NCBI GenBank assembly: GCA_022578605.1
Contig: MU394172.1
Location: 1 to 45,723 of the forward strand
Length of the DNA stretch: 45,723 nt
Source of the DNA: Camillea tinctor
Taxonomy: Eukaryota > Ascomycota > Sordariomycetes > Xylariales > Xylariaceae
Direction of reading: 5' to 3'
The stretch's first letter is position 1; each line of letters starts with the position of its first letter. Shown in pieces: positions 11,301-22,136 of the stretch. The notes under the pieces were generated by a model that was not told where the DNA came from, did no database searches, and saw nothing but the letters and a program-made list of their open reading frames with translations. The position numbers were made by a program, and so were the translations under genes.

Positions 11301-12141
11301 AGGCTAGACTTACTTTCAAGGACAAATTTGCATAATGCAGTAGCCGTACACAACTAGCAAGCCATTCGCAACGCCTGATAGGTCAATAGCTCAATACCTA
11401 AGTACGCATTAAGTATATATGCATAACCCACAAGCCCGTTCCCATGCCACGAAAGACCAGACATAAGAAGTTAACCTACGTTAAACACAATTGTACTTGT
11501 GCAAGTTGGAAATCTAGGGCTACATACGCGTGTCACCGACACACATGGAAACACTGGGTCTTTATCCCACGTGTCCCCTGACATTGGCTCTCCGAGTACA
11601 TAGATCAGCCTAGCATAACCCCTTCCTCTATCTTTACCTCTAGTTTCATCTCCAGCAGATCTAGGAACATGACCTAAGAAACACATACCCATAGGCTAGG
11701 TCATATATTACATATTACCTCCAGGTGAACTCAGAGCACGTAACACAGTCCATAGCTCATGTATTTCTTTCCATTCCCAGGCCGCTTTTATAAACACAAT
11801 GCCCTCTATACATAACAGCGTAAGGCTACTCAAAAGCAGAGCGATCCGCGTAAATATAGATACATCTATCCACCTATCTAATTTGCATATACCCAGCAGA
11901 CAAGATGAAGAGAGAGAAAAAAGGAAAGGAAACATTGAGCAGTAATACCGCCGTGTAAGCAGATAGTAGACAGATAGATACATGAATCTCCCAGCCGAAA
12001 TAAAGTACAAGAAATAAAAAAGAAAAGTCCGTAACTTCAACACATTCCTTCCCTTTCCTTCTTCATAATTCCTTTTTAAATCGCACGTACGTATAAACGC
12101 CACAAATCCACAAGTCAGTTCATACCCACACTCCATCTCAA

Positions 12142-12174
12142 ACTCACTCACTCACTCACTCACTCACTCACTCA
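12142..12174. repeat. ACTC tetranucleotide microsatellite
   Basis: About eight uninterrupted copies of ACTC, just downstream of the SNF2-family gene's stop codon and probably in its 3' flank. Confidence 0.9.
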
Positions 12175-12230
12175 TCAACCGCCTATCTTCGCCTTTCTCC
12201 CTTCTCTCCCTCTCTTTCCCAATCAACCAA

Positions 12231-15200
12231 CTAAGCAAGCAACAACCGATCCACATCGGCCCCCCTCCCACTCCTCTTCTTCGCATTCCCTGCCTCGCCA
12301 TCTTCCTGAAACGCCAAGGCAACCAGCTTTCTCTTCTCCTTCTGTATATCTAGCACGCGCTCCTCGACCGAGCCCTCGACGAACAATTTATACACCGTCA
12401 CCGGCCTCGTCTGGCCGAGCCGGTGCACCCGGTCCACGGCTTGGTCTTCGATGGCTGGGGCCCACCCTGTGATACGTTGTCAGCAAATATATATCAACCA
12501 AGACCAGAAAGTGAAGAAAAGAAAAAACGGCGAGATGGGAAGGGGAAAGGGGGAAGGGGGGAGGGGGAGAGTTATGTAAATCCACAACTTAATCTACTCA
12601 CAGCAATCAGCCAGCACCACCGTATCCGCCGCCGTGAGGTTAACCCCCACGCTCGCCGCATTCAAGCTCGCGAGCATGATCCTAGTCTGCGAGTCCGCGT
12701 TGAGCGCCTCTATGGCCCTGTCTCTCTGGGCGGGGCTCATGCAGCCCTCGAGGCGCACTATGCCTGCGTGACCCGCCTCGCGCAGGGCCGCCTCGATGAT
12801 GTTGAGGAACGAGGTCCACTGGGAGAAGATGACCACTTTGGACTTGGGGTCGCGCGACAGGTGTTTCTCCACGATGAGTTCCAGCTGGTCCGTTTTCGAG
12901 CTCTGCTTCTCGGGGTCGTGCTGCTGCTGTTTTGTTCCGTTGTTATCGTCGTCCGGGGGTGAAGGCGGGGGTGCGAGCTCGACGAGGTCATCCCCGCTGA
13001 GCGTCTGCCGGCACATGGGGCAGCGGTCGTTCATGCCGATGGCCTGTTCGATGCAGCGCCTGCCGAAGCGGTGCTTGCACGCCGTGATTACGGGCGCGTG
13101 CATGCTGATGGCCTCGTAGCAGATGGGGCACTCTTCGCCGTTGTTGTTGGCTTCGAGGAGGGCTTCCTGCAGGATGGCCAGGTTCTCAGGCGTGAACCTG
13201 ACGACCTCCTGGTCGTCTAGCTGGGCGAGAATGTCCTTCACGCGGGATCCGCAGAGGGACCAGTGGCAGCACCTAGCAGTGACGCATTAGCCCAAGCCCA
13301 CACTATATAAACTTGTAGGGAAAAGATAAAACCGAGACTTGCTACTACTTACATTTGTCTCAGTCGGAGCAGACGCTCCAGCACGTTGGCGAACGTTATC
13401 TCCTCATCTCCATTATTACGCTTTGTCTTCTTCTTCTTAGACTGAGGCTGGCGCTGATTATACGCCTGCAGGATGCCCTGTGCTTGGGTCCTAGATATCT
13501 AACTGTTAGTCCAAGCAAGCAACGCAAAGTGGATTTGACGCACATCAACTTATCGTATTTCTCCTGCTCATCTTCCGTGAACGTGACTCGGTGCATGTAC
13601 TCCGTCTTCTTAGGTAACTTGAGGTCGATGTACTTCATCTCCTTCTTGCGGCGGAGACACAAGTCCTGTATCAACAACTGGAGCAAGGTCCTCGCCTGCG
13701 CGCGCTCTTCTTGGTTTCCCCTGCTCTTGACGCTGTCTTCCAGCGGTCCGGCAATCTTGTTCGAGAAGAGGGTCCTCTGCTCAACACCTCCGCTAATCTT
13801 CAAGAATTGCAGTGCAGACAGGAAGTCCCGGACGTTATTGATTCTGGACACAGAAGCAGTTAGCTCATATCCGGTAATAGTGCATAATACCTCCACCCTT
13901 ATATACAAGAGGTCACTTACATAGGGGTACCCGTTAATATCCAGCGAGACTTTGCTTGCAGACCACAGGCTGCTTTCGCCGTCTTCGTATCGGGGTTCCG
14001 GATCTTGTGGCCCTCGTCGAGCACCACGCGGCGCCAATCAACAGAGAACAGGCCATCCTTATCTGATACTGCGAAGTCGCTCGTGAGTTTCCCGTAGCTC
14101 GTGATGACGATGTCGTATTTCATGAAATCCTTCCTCGCGTACTTTTCACCTTTAGGTACTCTATGATATCGTAGGATACGGGGCACTTGGTTCTCCTTGA
14201 CGTGCTGGGCGATCTGCTGTGCCCAATTGCTCATCACGCCCGTCGGCGCAATGACGAGAGTTGGTCCCTCTTGAAAGCCAGTTGACAGGATCAAGCTTAT
14301 AACCTGGAGTGTCTTGCCCAGACCCATGTCATCGCAGAGGAGACCGCCAGACAGGAGTGCGGGACCGTCCTTCACGGGACCGCCCTTTGTGGAACGATCC
14401 TTCACCACGTGGCCAGATACAAGATTCTGGAAATTGTTCTGGCTGTCGCGCTTCCACAGCTGGATAACCTCTTTCGACTTAGGCGGGGGTAGCTGGGGGC
14501 TCTCCTTCGACGTCAACCAAGCCAAGCCCTGCAGTTGATGGGGCAACATTTTGGTCTTTATCATAGCCGGTTGCTCCGCCATGGGAAACTTGGAGAGCGT
14601 AGCCTCGTCCATGGCAAAGGTATCGATGGCGCTAAGATCGGCCCTGAAATCGGTCTCCTCGCTGCCCTCTAATAGTTCCTGCAGAGCGGCCTGGCGCTCC
14701 GCATACTCTGAGGAACCTAAGCCAACCTCAGCGCCATTCTTGAGGTCCTTCGCGGCGGCTCTTTGTGCCTCAGCCTCCTTCCTTGTCCTCTTCATTTCGG
14801 TAGCCTTGACGAGCTTATCGGCCTTCAGCTTCTCCTCCAGGACAAGGCGAAGGTCGGGATCGCTAGTACCGTAGAAATAAAGGCGGACAGGGCAGTCAAA
14901 GAAGCCCTTGGGGCCACTGAGCACGCCCTCGAGGATAATCTCGCCGCTATCGATATAAGGTGCGAGCTTCCAGGCGAGAAATCTGGGCAGATGGCCGATC
15001 TGGGCGCCCATGATATTGTCTACGCGGATGGCATTTTGATCATAAGGATTACGGGGCTCGCGGCGGCAGAGGACAGCCTCGCCGGGAGTGACCACTGCGT
15101 CGTAGTGCCTGACGCCTACAATCTTGTCATCCTTGGTGCCGTAAAACTCGATGCCGGGCGAGGTGTCATCGTTGTCTTGGGTGAGATCAATGATATCTTC

Positions 15201-15416
15201 CTCATCGTCTACGGCATCGGCCCAGGTCGACCGTGGGGGCAACTGGTTGTACCGCGCATGCGATGATGACGTGGTAGTATCAGATGTAATAGCGGAGGTG
15301 GTAGTTCGAGTTGAGGATTTCTTGCTAGCGGACTTATTGCTGCGGGCTACTTTCCTAGAAGATTCCCGGTCTAGGTCTGGGTCCTCGGGTGGAGGCCGCT
15401 TTGCTCGGGGTGGCAT
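12231..15416 (-). CDS. HIRAN-SNF2-RING-helicase ATPase, Rad5/HLTF-like (946 aa)
   Basis: Five exons, 15416-13921, 13843-13544, 13490-13353, 13272-12602 and 12466-12231, give 946 residues. Domain order: an acidic segment with IIDLT (about 75-79), resembling a SUMO-interaction motif; HIRAN about 98-182; SNF2 ATPase with DDMGLGKT at 362-369, DEGH at 467-470 and TGTP at 495-498; a RING finger (C693-x2-C696 to C729-x2-C732) inserted in the ATPase; and the C-terminal helicase lobe with DRVHRLGQ at 880-887. This is the plan of Rad5 and HLTF, which remodel stalled replication forks: HIRAN binds 3' DNA ends and RING directs ubiquitin to PCNA. It is shorter than yeast Rad5 (about 1,170 residues), so it may be the second, HLTF-like fungal paralog. 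In the RING, the cysteine expected after H712 is replaced by G715. The start at 15416 is preferred to an upstream in-frame ATG at 15464, which adds a hydrophobic, non-conserved leader. Confidence 0.94.
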
Positions 15417-17489
15417 TGTGAGTGTAGATATGATTTTGGATGAAAAGTAGAAAAAAAAAATCAAAGAAAAGTCAAGGAATCAAATCAAACTCGGCCAAGT
15501 CAATCAATTACATCTAACCCAACTTGGGGTTTGTTTTACCAATTGAACAGAAGAAGAAAAAAAAATATGTGTACGAAGTATTACGCGTGCTGTGTTGAAT
15601 TTGTCGGTTCAAACGCTTTTCTAGAAACGTAGCAGGTATTGCTACAAATAATGAAGAGGCAAACGAATGAATTGGTTGTAGATGAGAAGGGGATCGACGT
15701 TGAAGAAGTCGGTGTAGATTCTAGAAGTTCTCCTGAACGAAAGGAACCGGAAGGTCCCGGTAACACAACGCGTTTCGACCTCTGTCTCATCCGCGACTTC
15801 CGTTAGGAAAATACTGAGCATTGACGAAGCGAACTCACATGATGCTTGACTTTGGTAATAATACCTCCTTATCGATTATCCTCTACCTATGCTTCTAATT
15901 GGCTGATCGGATGCTAATTTAGATAATGTTCGTTACACCTCCAAAAGTTGGAATTGATATCTTCGTTCAATTGAAGTAAATAAACATACTTACATCTATA
16001 CACTTACACACATACATCTATATATATACTATATAACCTACATCAATATCCACAATTCAGGATAGCAATATGTCTGGTCAGTAACACATGCAAGCGTACG
16101 CTTTAGGCAATTACCTATTTCGAAACAAAACCCACGCCTCGTAGGATCGATTTTCCATTCCACTGCATTAGATCGGTATTACTATAGTAGTACTTAAGTA
16201 TCATTGAAATAGTAATGCACCTAGGCAGCGCGGGCGTCAAAACATTCTGCATATTCACTCGTATGTAACATCCCATTTTCTAACAGCAATAACTATTGCC
16301 AATAATGGAAATAAAGCTTTATTGAAATACACAAATTTTATTTGCCTATGAAAGAACATACAAAGATTTTTTTCTTCAAAATTTCACTGTAATTTAGTTT
16401 TAGTACAGCGGTTGGAAAAAAAAAAATATAAGATACTTTTAGGAGTATGCAGCCTTTTTGGGCGCCAGCCTGCTAACCTAGGTTAGTGCTCCAGTGCACA
16501 CATCAATTGCAAGCCCATCGGCCATCGGTCCCCCCAAATGCCCCATACCCGGGAACACTGGGCTATAAACTGTGTGCGGGCCTATGGCCCAAGTTATCAG
16601 GGTCACGCCATCAGCAGTGGCGATTTCGTCGCACAGTAGCCAGCACAGTATCCGCGCGCCTCCATAGCAAAACTCTCTCCTTTGCCGTCCCGAGCCTGAT
16701 GGCGCAATTCGAGCTAAGCCCGAAGCAGGACTCGTGAGGATGGCATAATAGTAGAAGTAGGACCTGCTGGGACAGCAATATGGAAAATGCTAACTAACCC
16801 TTTGAAAGTTATGTTGGATAGAGAGAAAAAGTATTATTTTCTCTTCTCTAATTTACTTTTGACTCTTTTTTGATCCATGCATCAACTTTTCCCAGATCGT
16901 TTTGGAATTCTCAAACCCTGAGGAAAGGTGTATTTTCTTATTCTTATTTACTTATGTCTATCTTCACTACGAAGTTGTGGAAGATACCCATTATATCTTG
17001 TCAAGTGACAGCGGCGGCGACGACGATGACGGTGATGGTGATGAGGATGCGGATATTGTTATCAACAAGAGAGTCAATTTTATTTGGTTGCGCTTGGCTT
17101 GTTACAAGAAAAAAAATGGTATCTACCATAAACAAAATCCACCATCTCCCATCCTATCCTATCATATTAGGTCGCCGTGATGAGAGAGCGATAACAAAAA
17201 AAGGTCATGCACACAGAGGTGAGTTGAGCTTCTCTCCCTTTCTCCTGTCCCTTTACTACCCGCTCAATCATAAGAGATGATCCATCTCTTGTTGTCACAT
17301 TTCAACCTTCAACCCAGAGGGACAGCAACAACAAAAAAAAAGAAGGGAATGACACTGCTCGCTCCCATAGCAAGCAGGTATTCCCAATCGCTTTCCCAAG
17401 AACCCATCCCCATCCCAAAACGCCTGGGAATCTATATTCCCCTGAAGAAAAAAAAAATACAAAAAGGGTTTTTTTTTCGTTATTGTTAT
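15417..17489. other. Intergenic: upstream of the SNF2 gene, downstream of cysteine dioxygenase
   Basis: Contains the promoter of the SNF2-type gene and, at the right, the 3' flank of the dioxygenase gene. No coding frame can be supported. A GC-richer patch at about 16440-16740 has an open frame without an ATG. It begins next to a 14-bp perfect palindrome, CTAACCTAGGTTAG, at 16473-16486. Confidence 0.6.
16473..16486. repeat. 14-bp perfect palindrome with CCTAGG core
   Basis: CTAACCTAGGTTAG reads the same on both strands. It is one of several CCTAGG-centred palindromes in non-coding parts of the window (for example 4410-4419 and 40020-40029). Confidence 0.7.
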
Positions 17490-18340
17490 TCACTTCGTTT
17501 CTTGTTCAGCCACCCGTTGGCCATACGCGGAATAGTTTTCGCACTTGGCAATATGTGTCTTCTCGCCCGTCATGACGTTGAATATGTTACAGCCCGACTT
17601 GGCTACGTTGGGAGGTGTGTAACCTATTACATCGCATCGGGTTAGTTACAGACAAGACGTCACACGACGATGATGGTGACGATTAGGGGCATCACACCAA
17701 AGCATCATCTAGGAGGCAGGCAAATACATACAGTGTATGGATACGGCGTAGTCGTCGCCCGGGTTGGATACGCGATGCAGTCCCAGCTTGTCCGACATGT
17801 AGGCGACATCGTCCTTGCGGTGGATCGCACTCGACTTGGGCACCATGGCATTACCCGGCACCTCGGGAGGGTCGAATCGTTCTTCTAGAAGGTCTCCCTT
17901 GAGGATCTTCATGACGCAATGGGCGTTGCCGTGGTCGTGGATAGCACTGCCTTTACCGGGAGTCCAGACAAGCACGAGCTGTAATGGTTAGTGGTGATGC
18001 GGTTAGCCACTCTGTCCATGACGAGAAACCCCCTTTTTGGAGAAAGACACCTGAAAAGGGGAGAGAAGGTGAGGTTATTTTTTTATCTCCTTACCACATT
18101 GGCTTTGCCGTTTCCTTCATCGACAAGGTTCCTGGTGTAGCCCATTTCCGGGCACGCCATGGCAAATCTCTCCCAGTCAGCAGGGTTGGATTTGTATTTC
18201 TTCATGAAGTACATCAATTCATTGGCATCGACATCATCCGAGTCGATGCCCGAAGATGGACCAAGGACTTTCCTAATATCGCCGAGGAGTTCATTGAGGG
18301 TGTATACCTCGCCATCAAAGTTGTTGATATCGGCACGCAT
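17490..18340 (-). CDS. CDO1: Cysteine dioxygenase type I (208 aa)
   Basis: Three exons, 18340-18095, 17978-17732 and 17623-17490, join in frame to 208 residues, close to the usual 200. The enzyme adds dioxygen to L-cysteine to make cysteine sulfinate, using non-haem iron held by three histidines in a cupin fold; it controls cysteine level and sulfur flow to sulfite and taurine. The ligands are visible: H96-x-H98 in the IHDHGNAHC motif and H150 in [10 protein letters not shown]70 matches the substrate-binding arginine. C103 and Y166 match the cysteine and tyrosine that form the thioether crosslink in mammalian enzymes, and S162-x-H164-x-Y166 keeps the catalytic spacing. The start is chosen because no in-frame upstream exon is needed, the length fits and the context CCAAGATGC is good. 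A pyrimidine tract ending in TTGTAG just before it could be a 5' untranslated intron end. Introns are 116 and 108 nt. Confidence 0.96.
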
Positions 18341-21300
18341 CTTGGACTACAAGGAAAGAAAACTTTTTATTACGTGTTGGACAAACGATGACGATAATGA
18401 TGGCTTGAAGATATCAAAGCTATGGTATGGTATAATATGGTATATGGTATGGTGTATTCGATGCGGATACAATCGATGGATAAAAGGGGGGAAAGGAAAG
18501 AAAAAAAATTGCCGACAAAGAAATAGGCAATGCGTATTGGTGGTGGTGATGGTGATGAGGTTTTCCAGAGGTCAGATGAGTGTGTGTGTGTTAGTGTGCG
18601 GGAGTGGGTTACAAAGATAGGGGTGTGGAGAAGAGGAACGAGTTGGAGTAGCGGTGGACTCTGGCTGTCTGGGCTGCTGTCGCTAAAGGAAGGGATGAAA
18701 TGCCCTCGATCGGTGGTTTCCGCTCCGGTTACGCGTACTATCGGTCCAGTCAGCCCCCCCTCGTTCAAGGGCGTTACCGATTGCGGTATGGACAGGCAAG
18801 AGATACGGTCGGTTCGATATCAATTACCCGGCCGGGATAGGAAGAGATGCACGAAGATCCTGGTATCGAGGAGAGGACAACTGGCTCAGATCTGGATGAT
18901 TTGAGAATACTGGTACGTAATGATGGGCCATTGCTTTTATGCCCGTTGTCGTGTGATGCGAAAGATGACGGCACACGGGTCAACTCTCGTTTTTTTTTTC
19001 TTCGATAGGGAGGTAAGTATTGTATAGACTACACCAGTTGTGTGTAGAAGGTACCTTGTTCAACACGGGCCAGCGGGGGGGTTTTAGCACCAGAAAAGGG
19101 TTATGTTCTAGTTGGGAGTTGGGATTTTTTTGTGTTGTGGGGAACAATAACAAAGAACATGAACATCAAGGTAAAGTACAATCAATTTTTCTATAGTTTA
19201 CATTCTAAATATACTTAAAATACATCCTGAACCTACACATACCTCAAGTTTCTTTTTTTTTTTGTCTCGGGAACTTCAAGAGGTACTTGTTAAAGCTATG
19301 TCATATGTCTAGCTTAACTGACAACTCCCGACTCTTGTGTGTTCCTGAGTCTTCCAATTGTGTTAGTCCAAAATGACAACATGGTGTACTTGACCCAGTC
19401 AGCCAGTACAAGAGAGGGATTCCCTGTCAGGGTCCCAGACCGAATAAGAAAAAAAAAAGAACCCCACCCGTGCTGTTCCTGTTGCCTCTCACTCTTTTAT
19501 CTCATAGGTCAATTACTATCAAAGAGACCGTACAATCACCTGCCCGTATCACCCATCTTCGAGTTACGGTAGTACTTCCTATCAAAACAAGAGAAACTTG
19601 CTCATTCTTACCCGACTTTCCGTTCCGCTCGTATCCATTCTAGTTTCTTTTCTTTTCTTTTCCCTTTTTTACTTTTCTTCTTTTTTTATGGGACTTCTAG
19701 AAGCATGCCAAGCTATCGCAGTGTTGGCGCTTCGTTTCGTATTTTCAGGAAACTGATAGTTCGCTGTTTTTGTTTTTCTTTGGTTTATTCATTGATTTGA
19801 CTAACCTAGGTATTTATTGATTAGACCAGAGAAGGAGTTGTTGTTCTTGACATTGAAGATACACAATTACCTAATTAGAGATGGGCCATGTAGGTCAGTC
19901 ACATGGTGTACAATGTAGCCCGTCTAGTTCTAATGATTCTTTCTTCCTTTCTTTATTTATTTTCATCCTCGCTTGCCTGCTGTTCTAACTTGGCACAAAA
20001 GACTTAAATATAGACGAGTACCATGATAGCTAAAATGAAAGATGGTTCTATTCACATCAACGTTCTCAGTATTTTTCTCTTTTCGGGCAGAAGACAAATC
20101 ATTTCTTCAACCTCCCTCGCTCTTTTCCTAATAAGGTAAATTAGAACAGTCCGGGGGCTTCGCATATAATTACGTACGTTGCAGTTAGGTTAACCTCCCT
20201 TGCTAAATGCGTAGATTAAAAATAATACATGATCGCAGAAAGGAAAGAAAACAATCCCTACGCAGCACTTACGCCATGTACTCGAAAAGGCCAGAGCGAA
20301 AAGAAAAAGAGAAAACTGTTGAAACAAATACCCAGTATTCGTGATTTCTCTCCCGACGCTCGTCATATACACTAAGTAGGTAGTCGGGAGGGAAGGAGAA
20401 AAGATCTGGGTAATCGCGGCAAGCCATGGGATTTCATCATCGCAGGAAGATATCTTCTAATTCCATGTTTGCCCCCCTCCATCCCTAGCAGCATGTATGT
20501 AAGTGCGCATCCCCGGATCTAACTCACCTAGTTCAGTCAAGTAGTCGTTGGGACAAAACACGCCCACTTACATAACCATACAAGTCGAAGTCAAGATGTG
20601 TGTGTGTGTGTGCAATACTTCGAAGCTGACAAGTGAGAGGAGAAGGATATCGCTTTGATGTGTTATATATATTGCCCTCCCTCCCCGCGCCTCACCTCGC
20701 CTCATCGCGCACCTATCATAAAAGAGTCCATAATTTCTCCCTTTTTTTTTATTGAACGCCTATCCATCCATCCCTCCCTCCCTTCTCCAATACCCATCCT
20801 ATCTGCCCGACCTAAATAACTTCCTCCTCTCATTCTACCTACATGTTATCCTCCACAATGCCATGATTCTCTTTCCCATCCTCTCCTTACCTACGCGAGA
20901 CCACCCCCCCACGCGTACGCCTCCGCTCCCCGACTGCGGCTGCACATGCGGGGGGCGAATCGCGGGTTATGTGAGTAACCTACCGACCTGCTTATGTAGC
21001 CGGTCAGCGAGGTCCGTTCGTTCGCTTGATAGTTTTCCCCGTCCTTGTCAACCATGGTACCCCTCCGGGTTCTCAGAACCAAAGAAAATCAAAAAGAAAA
21101 GAAAGGGGGGGGGGGATACCCTCCACCTCCTTCCCTCTTCCTTTCCGCCTAGCGGCTATCCCCGTTCAAACGTCAACTCAATGAATTTTAGGTAATAAGC
21201 AACTTGTTATCTATTTCCTCTGTAACCTATGTAGGTCGGCAGAGGAGGTTATCCTCGATAGATCTATCTCTATTCAACGCGAGTAAACCTGCCAGTCTAC

Positions 21301-21900
21301 CCCCTTTCCTCGCCGTCCTTCTCCTCCAGCAGAAACGGCGTCCGACTCACCCAGCCCGCCCCCAATCCGATCGCACCATTCCAATCTAGCCCATAGACTC
21401 TTGTAGCACATGGACATACGGAGTGAACGATTCTCGTTCCACGACGGACATTCTATTTCCCCCTTCCCCCTTCTTACGTACCCGGGAACATCTAGACTTA
21501 CCTGACTGTCCCGTCTCCCATCGATGGCGGTAGCATACAGCGGTCTCAAGCAGTTGATTGGGAGTTCTTATAGGGGGGCCATTACCCAGTACCAGCTCAT
21601 CAGGATGTTCCGCGGTGGATGTATAGCGCACGGAGGGATGAAGTGGTTACCTAATGCCGGCAGGCTAGGTAGGTAGGCTATATAGATAGATAGGTATATA
21701 GATCGCCGGGACGGGACAGAAGACCCGTCCTACATATCCGTATGGACGTGGGCCGTTCGTTCTAATACTACCTTATCTACTATTGATATCAGGTGTATTT
21801 CGAATCGACAGACTTTGATCAGGCATATCGCCCGTAAGCAAGTGTTATTATAACATTCTAACCTAACCTACCTAACTCTCTAATCTAACCTATACATCTA

Positions 21901-21923
21901 CTCTCTCTCTCTCTCTCTCTCTC
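21901..21923. repeat. CT dinucleotide microsatellite
   Basis: About 11 uninterrupted CT units, between clusters of CCTAAC-type motifs. Confidence 0.9.
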
Positions 21924-22102
21924 CCTTTTATACAGATTCTCGTACGACCCACCTCCAGCTAGACCCATAGCCTCCCAAGAAACATACAACCTAACCTAAT
22001 GTAATTACCCTCAACCAACACCAACCAACAAGCAAGTCTTCAAAAAAACAGAGCCACCTAACCTAACCTACGTAGTTTACAAGGCCTCCTTTTTTTTCTC
22101 CA

Positions 22103-22119
22103 CCCCCCCCCCCCCCCCC
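22103..22119. repeat. Run of 17 C
   Basis: A homopolymer 18 bp before the stop codon (minus strand) of the Clr5-domain gene. Its length is likely to vary between isolates and reads. Confidence 0.9.
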
Positions 22120-22136
22120 TCCCCTACTATCTATAG

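Larger units (their letters stand above)
8121..12230. other. Gene-poor intergenic region (about 4.1 kb)
   Basis: Holds the LysM promoter on the left and the 3' side of the SNF2-type gene on the right. I see no coding frame with family resemblance and no RNA gene. ATG ORFs such as 8285-8521 (+) overlap the LysM promoter and look accidental. A 142-codon hydrophobic-looking ORF near 11708-12136 (-) is explained by pyrimidine-rich DNA. Short CCTAGG and TACCTA motifs are scattered through it, as elsewhere in the window. Confidence 0.6.
18341..22136. other. Long intergenic region (about 3.8 kb) without a supported gene
   Basis: The left 600 bp is the promoter and leader of cysteine dioxygenase, rich in CT tracts on its sense strand. 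The rest has simple repeats and pyrimidine-rich stretches but no ATG ORF with family resemblance. The 147-codon open frame at 20752-21195 begins at TTG, not ATG, and looks compositional. The right end has repeated CCTAAC motifs, a CT microsatellite and a run of 17 C just after the Clr5 gene stop. Confidence 0.6.

Noticed and set aside
11708..12151. Apparent multi-pass membrane protein on the minus strand
   Set aside because: The hydrophobic look comes from pyrimidine-rich 3' flanking DNA. The first codon is not ATG and part overlaps the ACTC microsatellite.
12423..12962. 179-codon open frame opposite the SNF2-type gene
   Set aside because: Antisense shadow of G/C-rich coding exons. The minus strand carries the helicase motifs.
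15416..15464. Upstream start codon for the SNF2-type gene
   Set aside because: It would add 16 mainly hydrophobic residues with no counterpart expected in the family. The ATG at 15416 opens into a typical basic nuclear N-terminus.
16486..16737. 83-codon frame in a GC-richer patch
   Set aside because: No ATG start, no domain and no splice partner. At most a relic.
20752..21195. 147-codon frame on the plus strand
   Set aside because: It begins at TTG and its composition follows a pyrimidine-rich tract.
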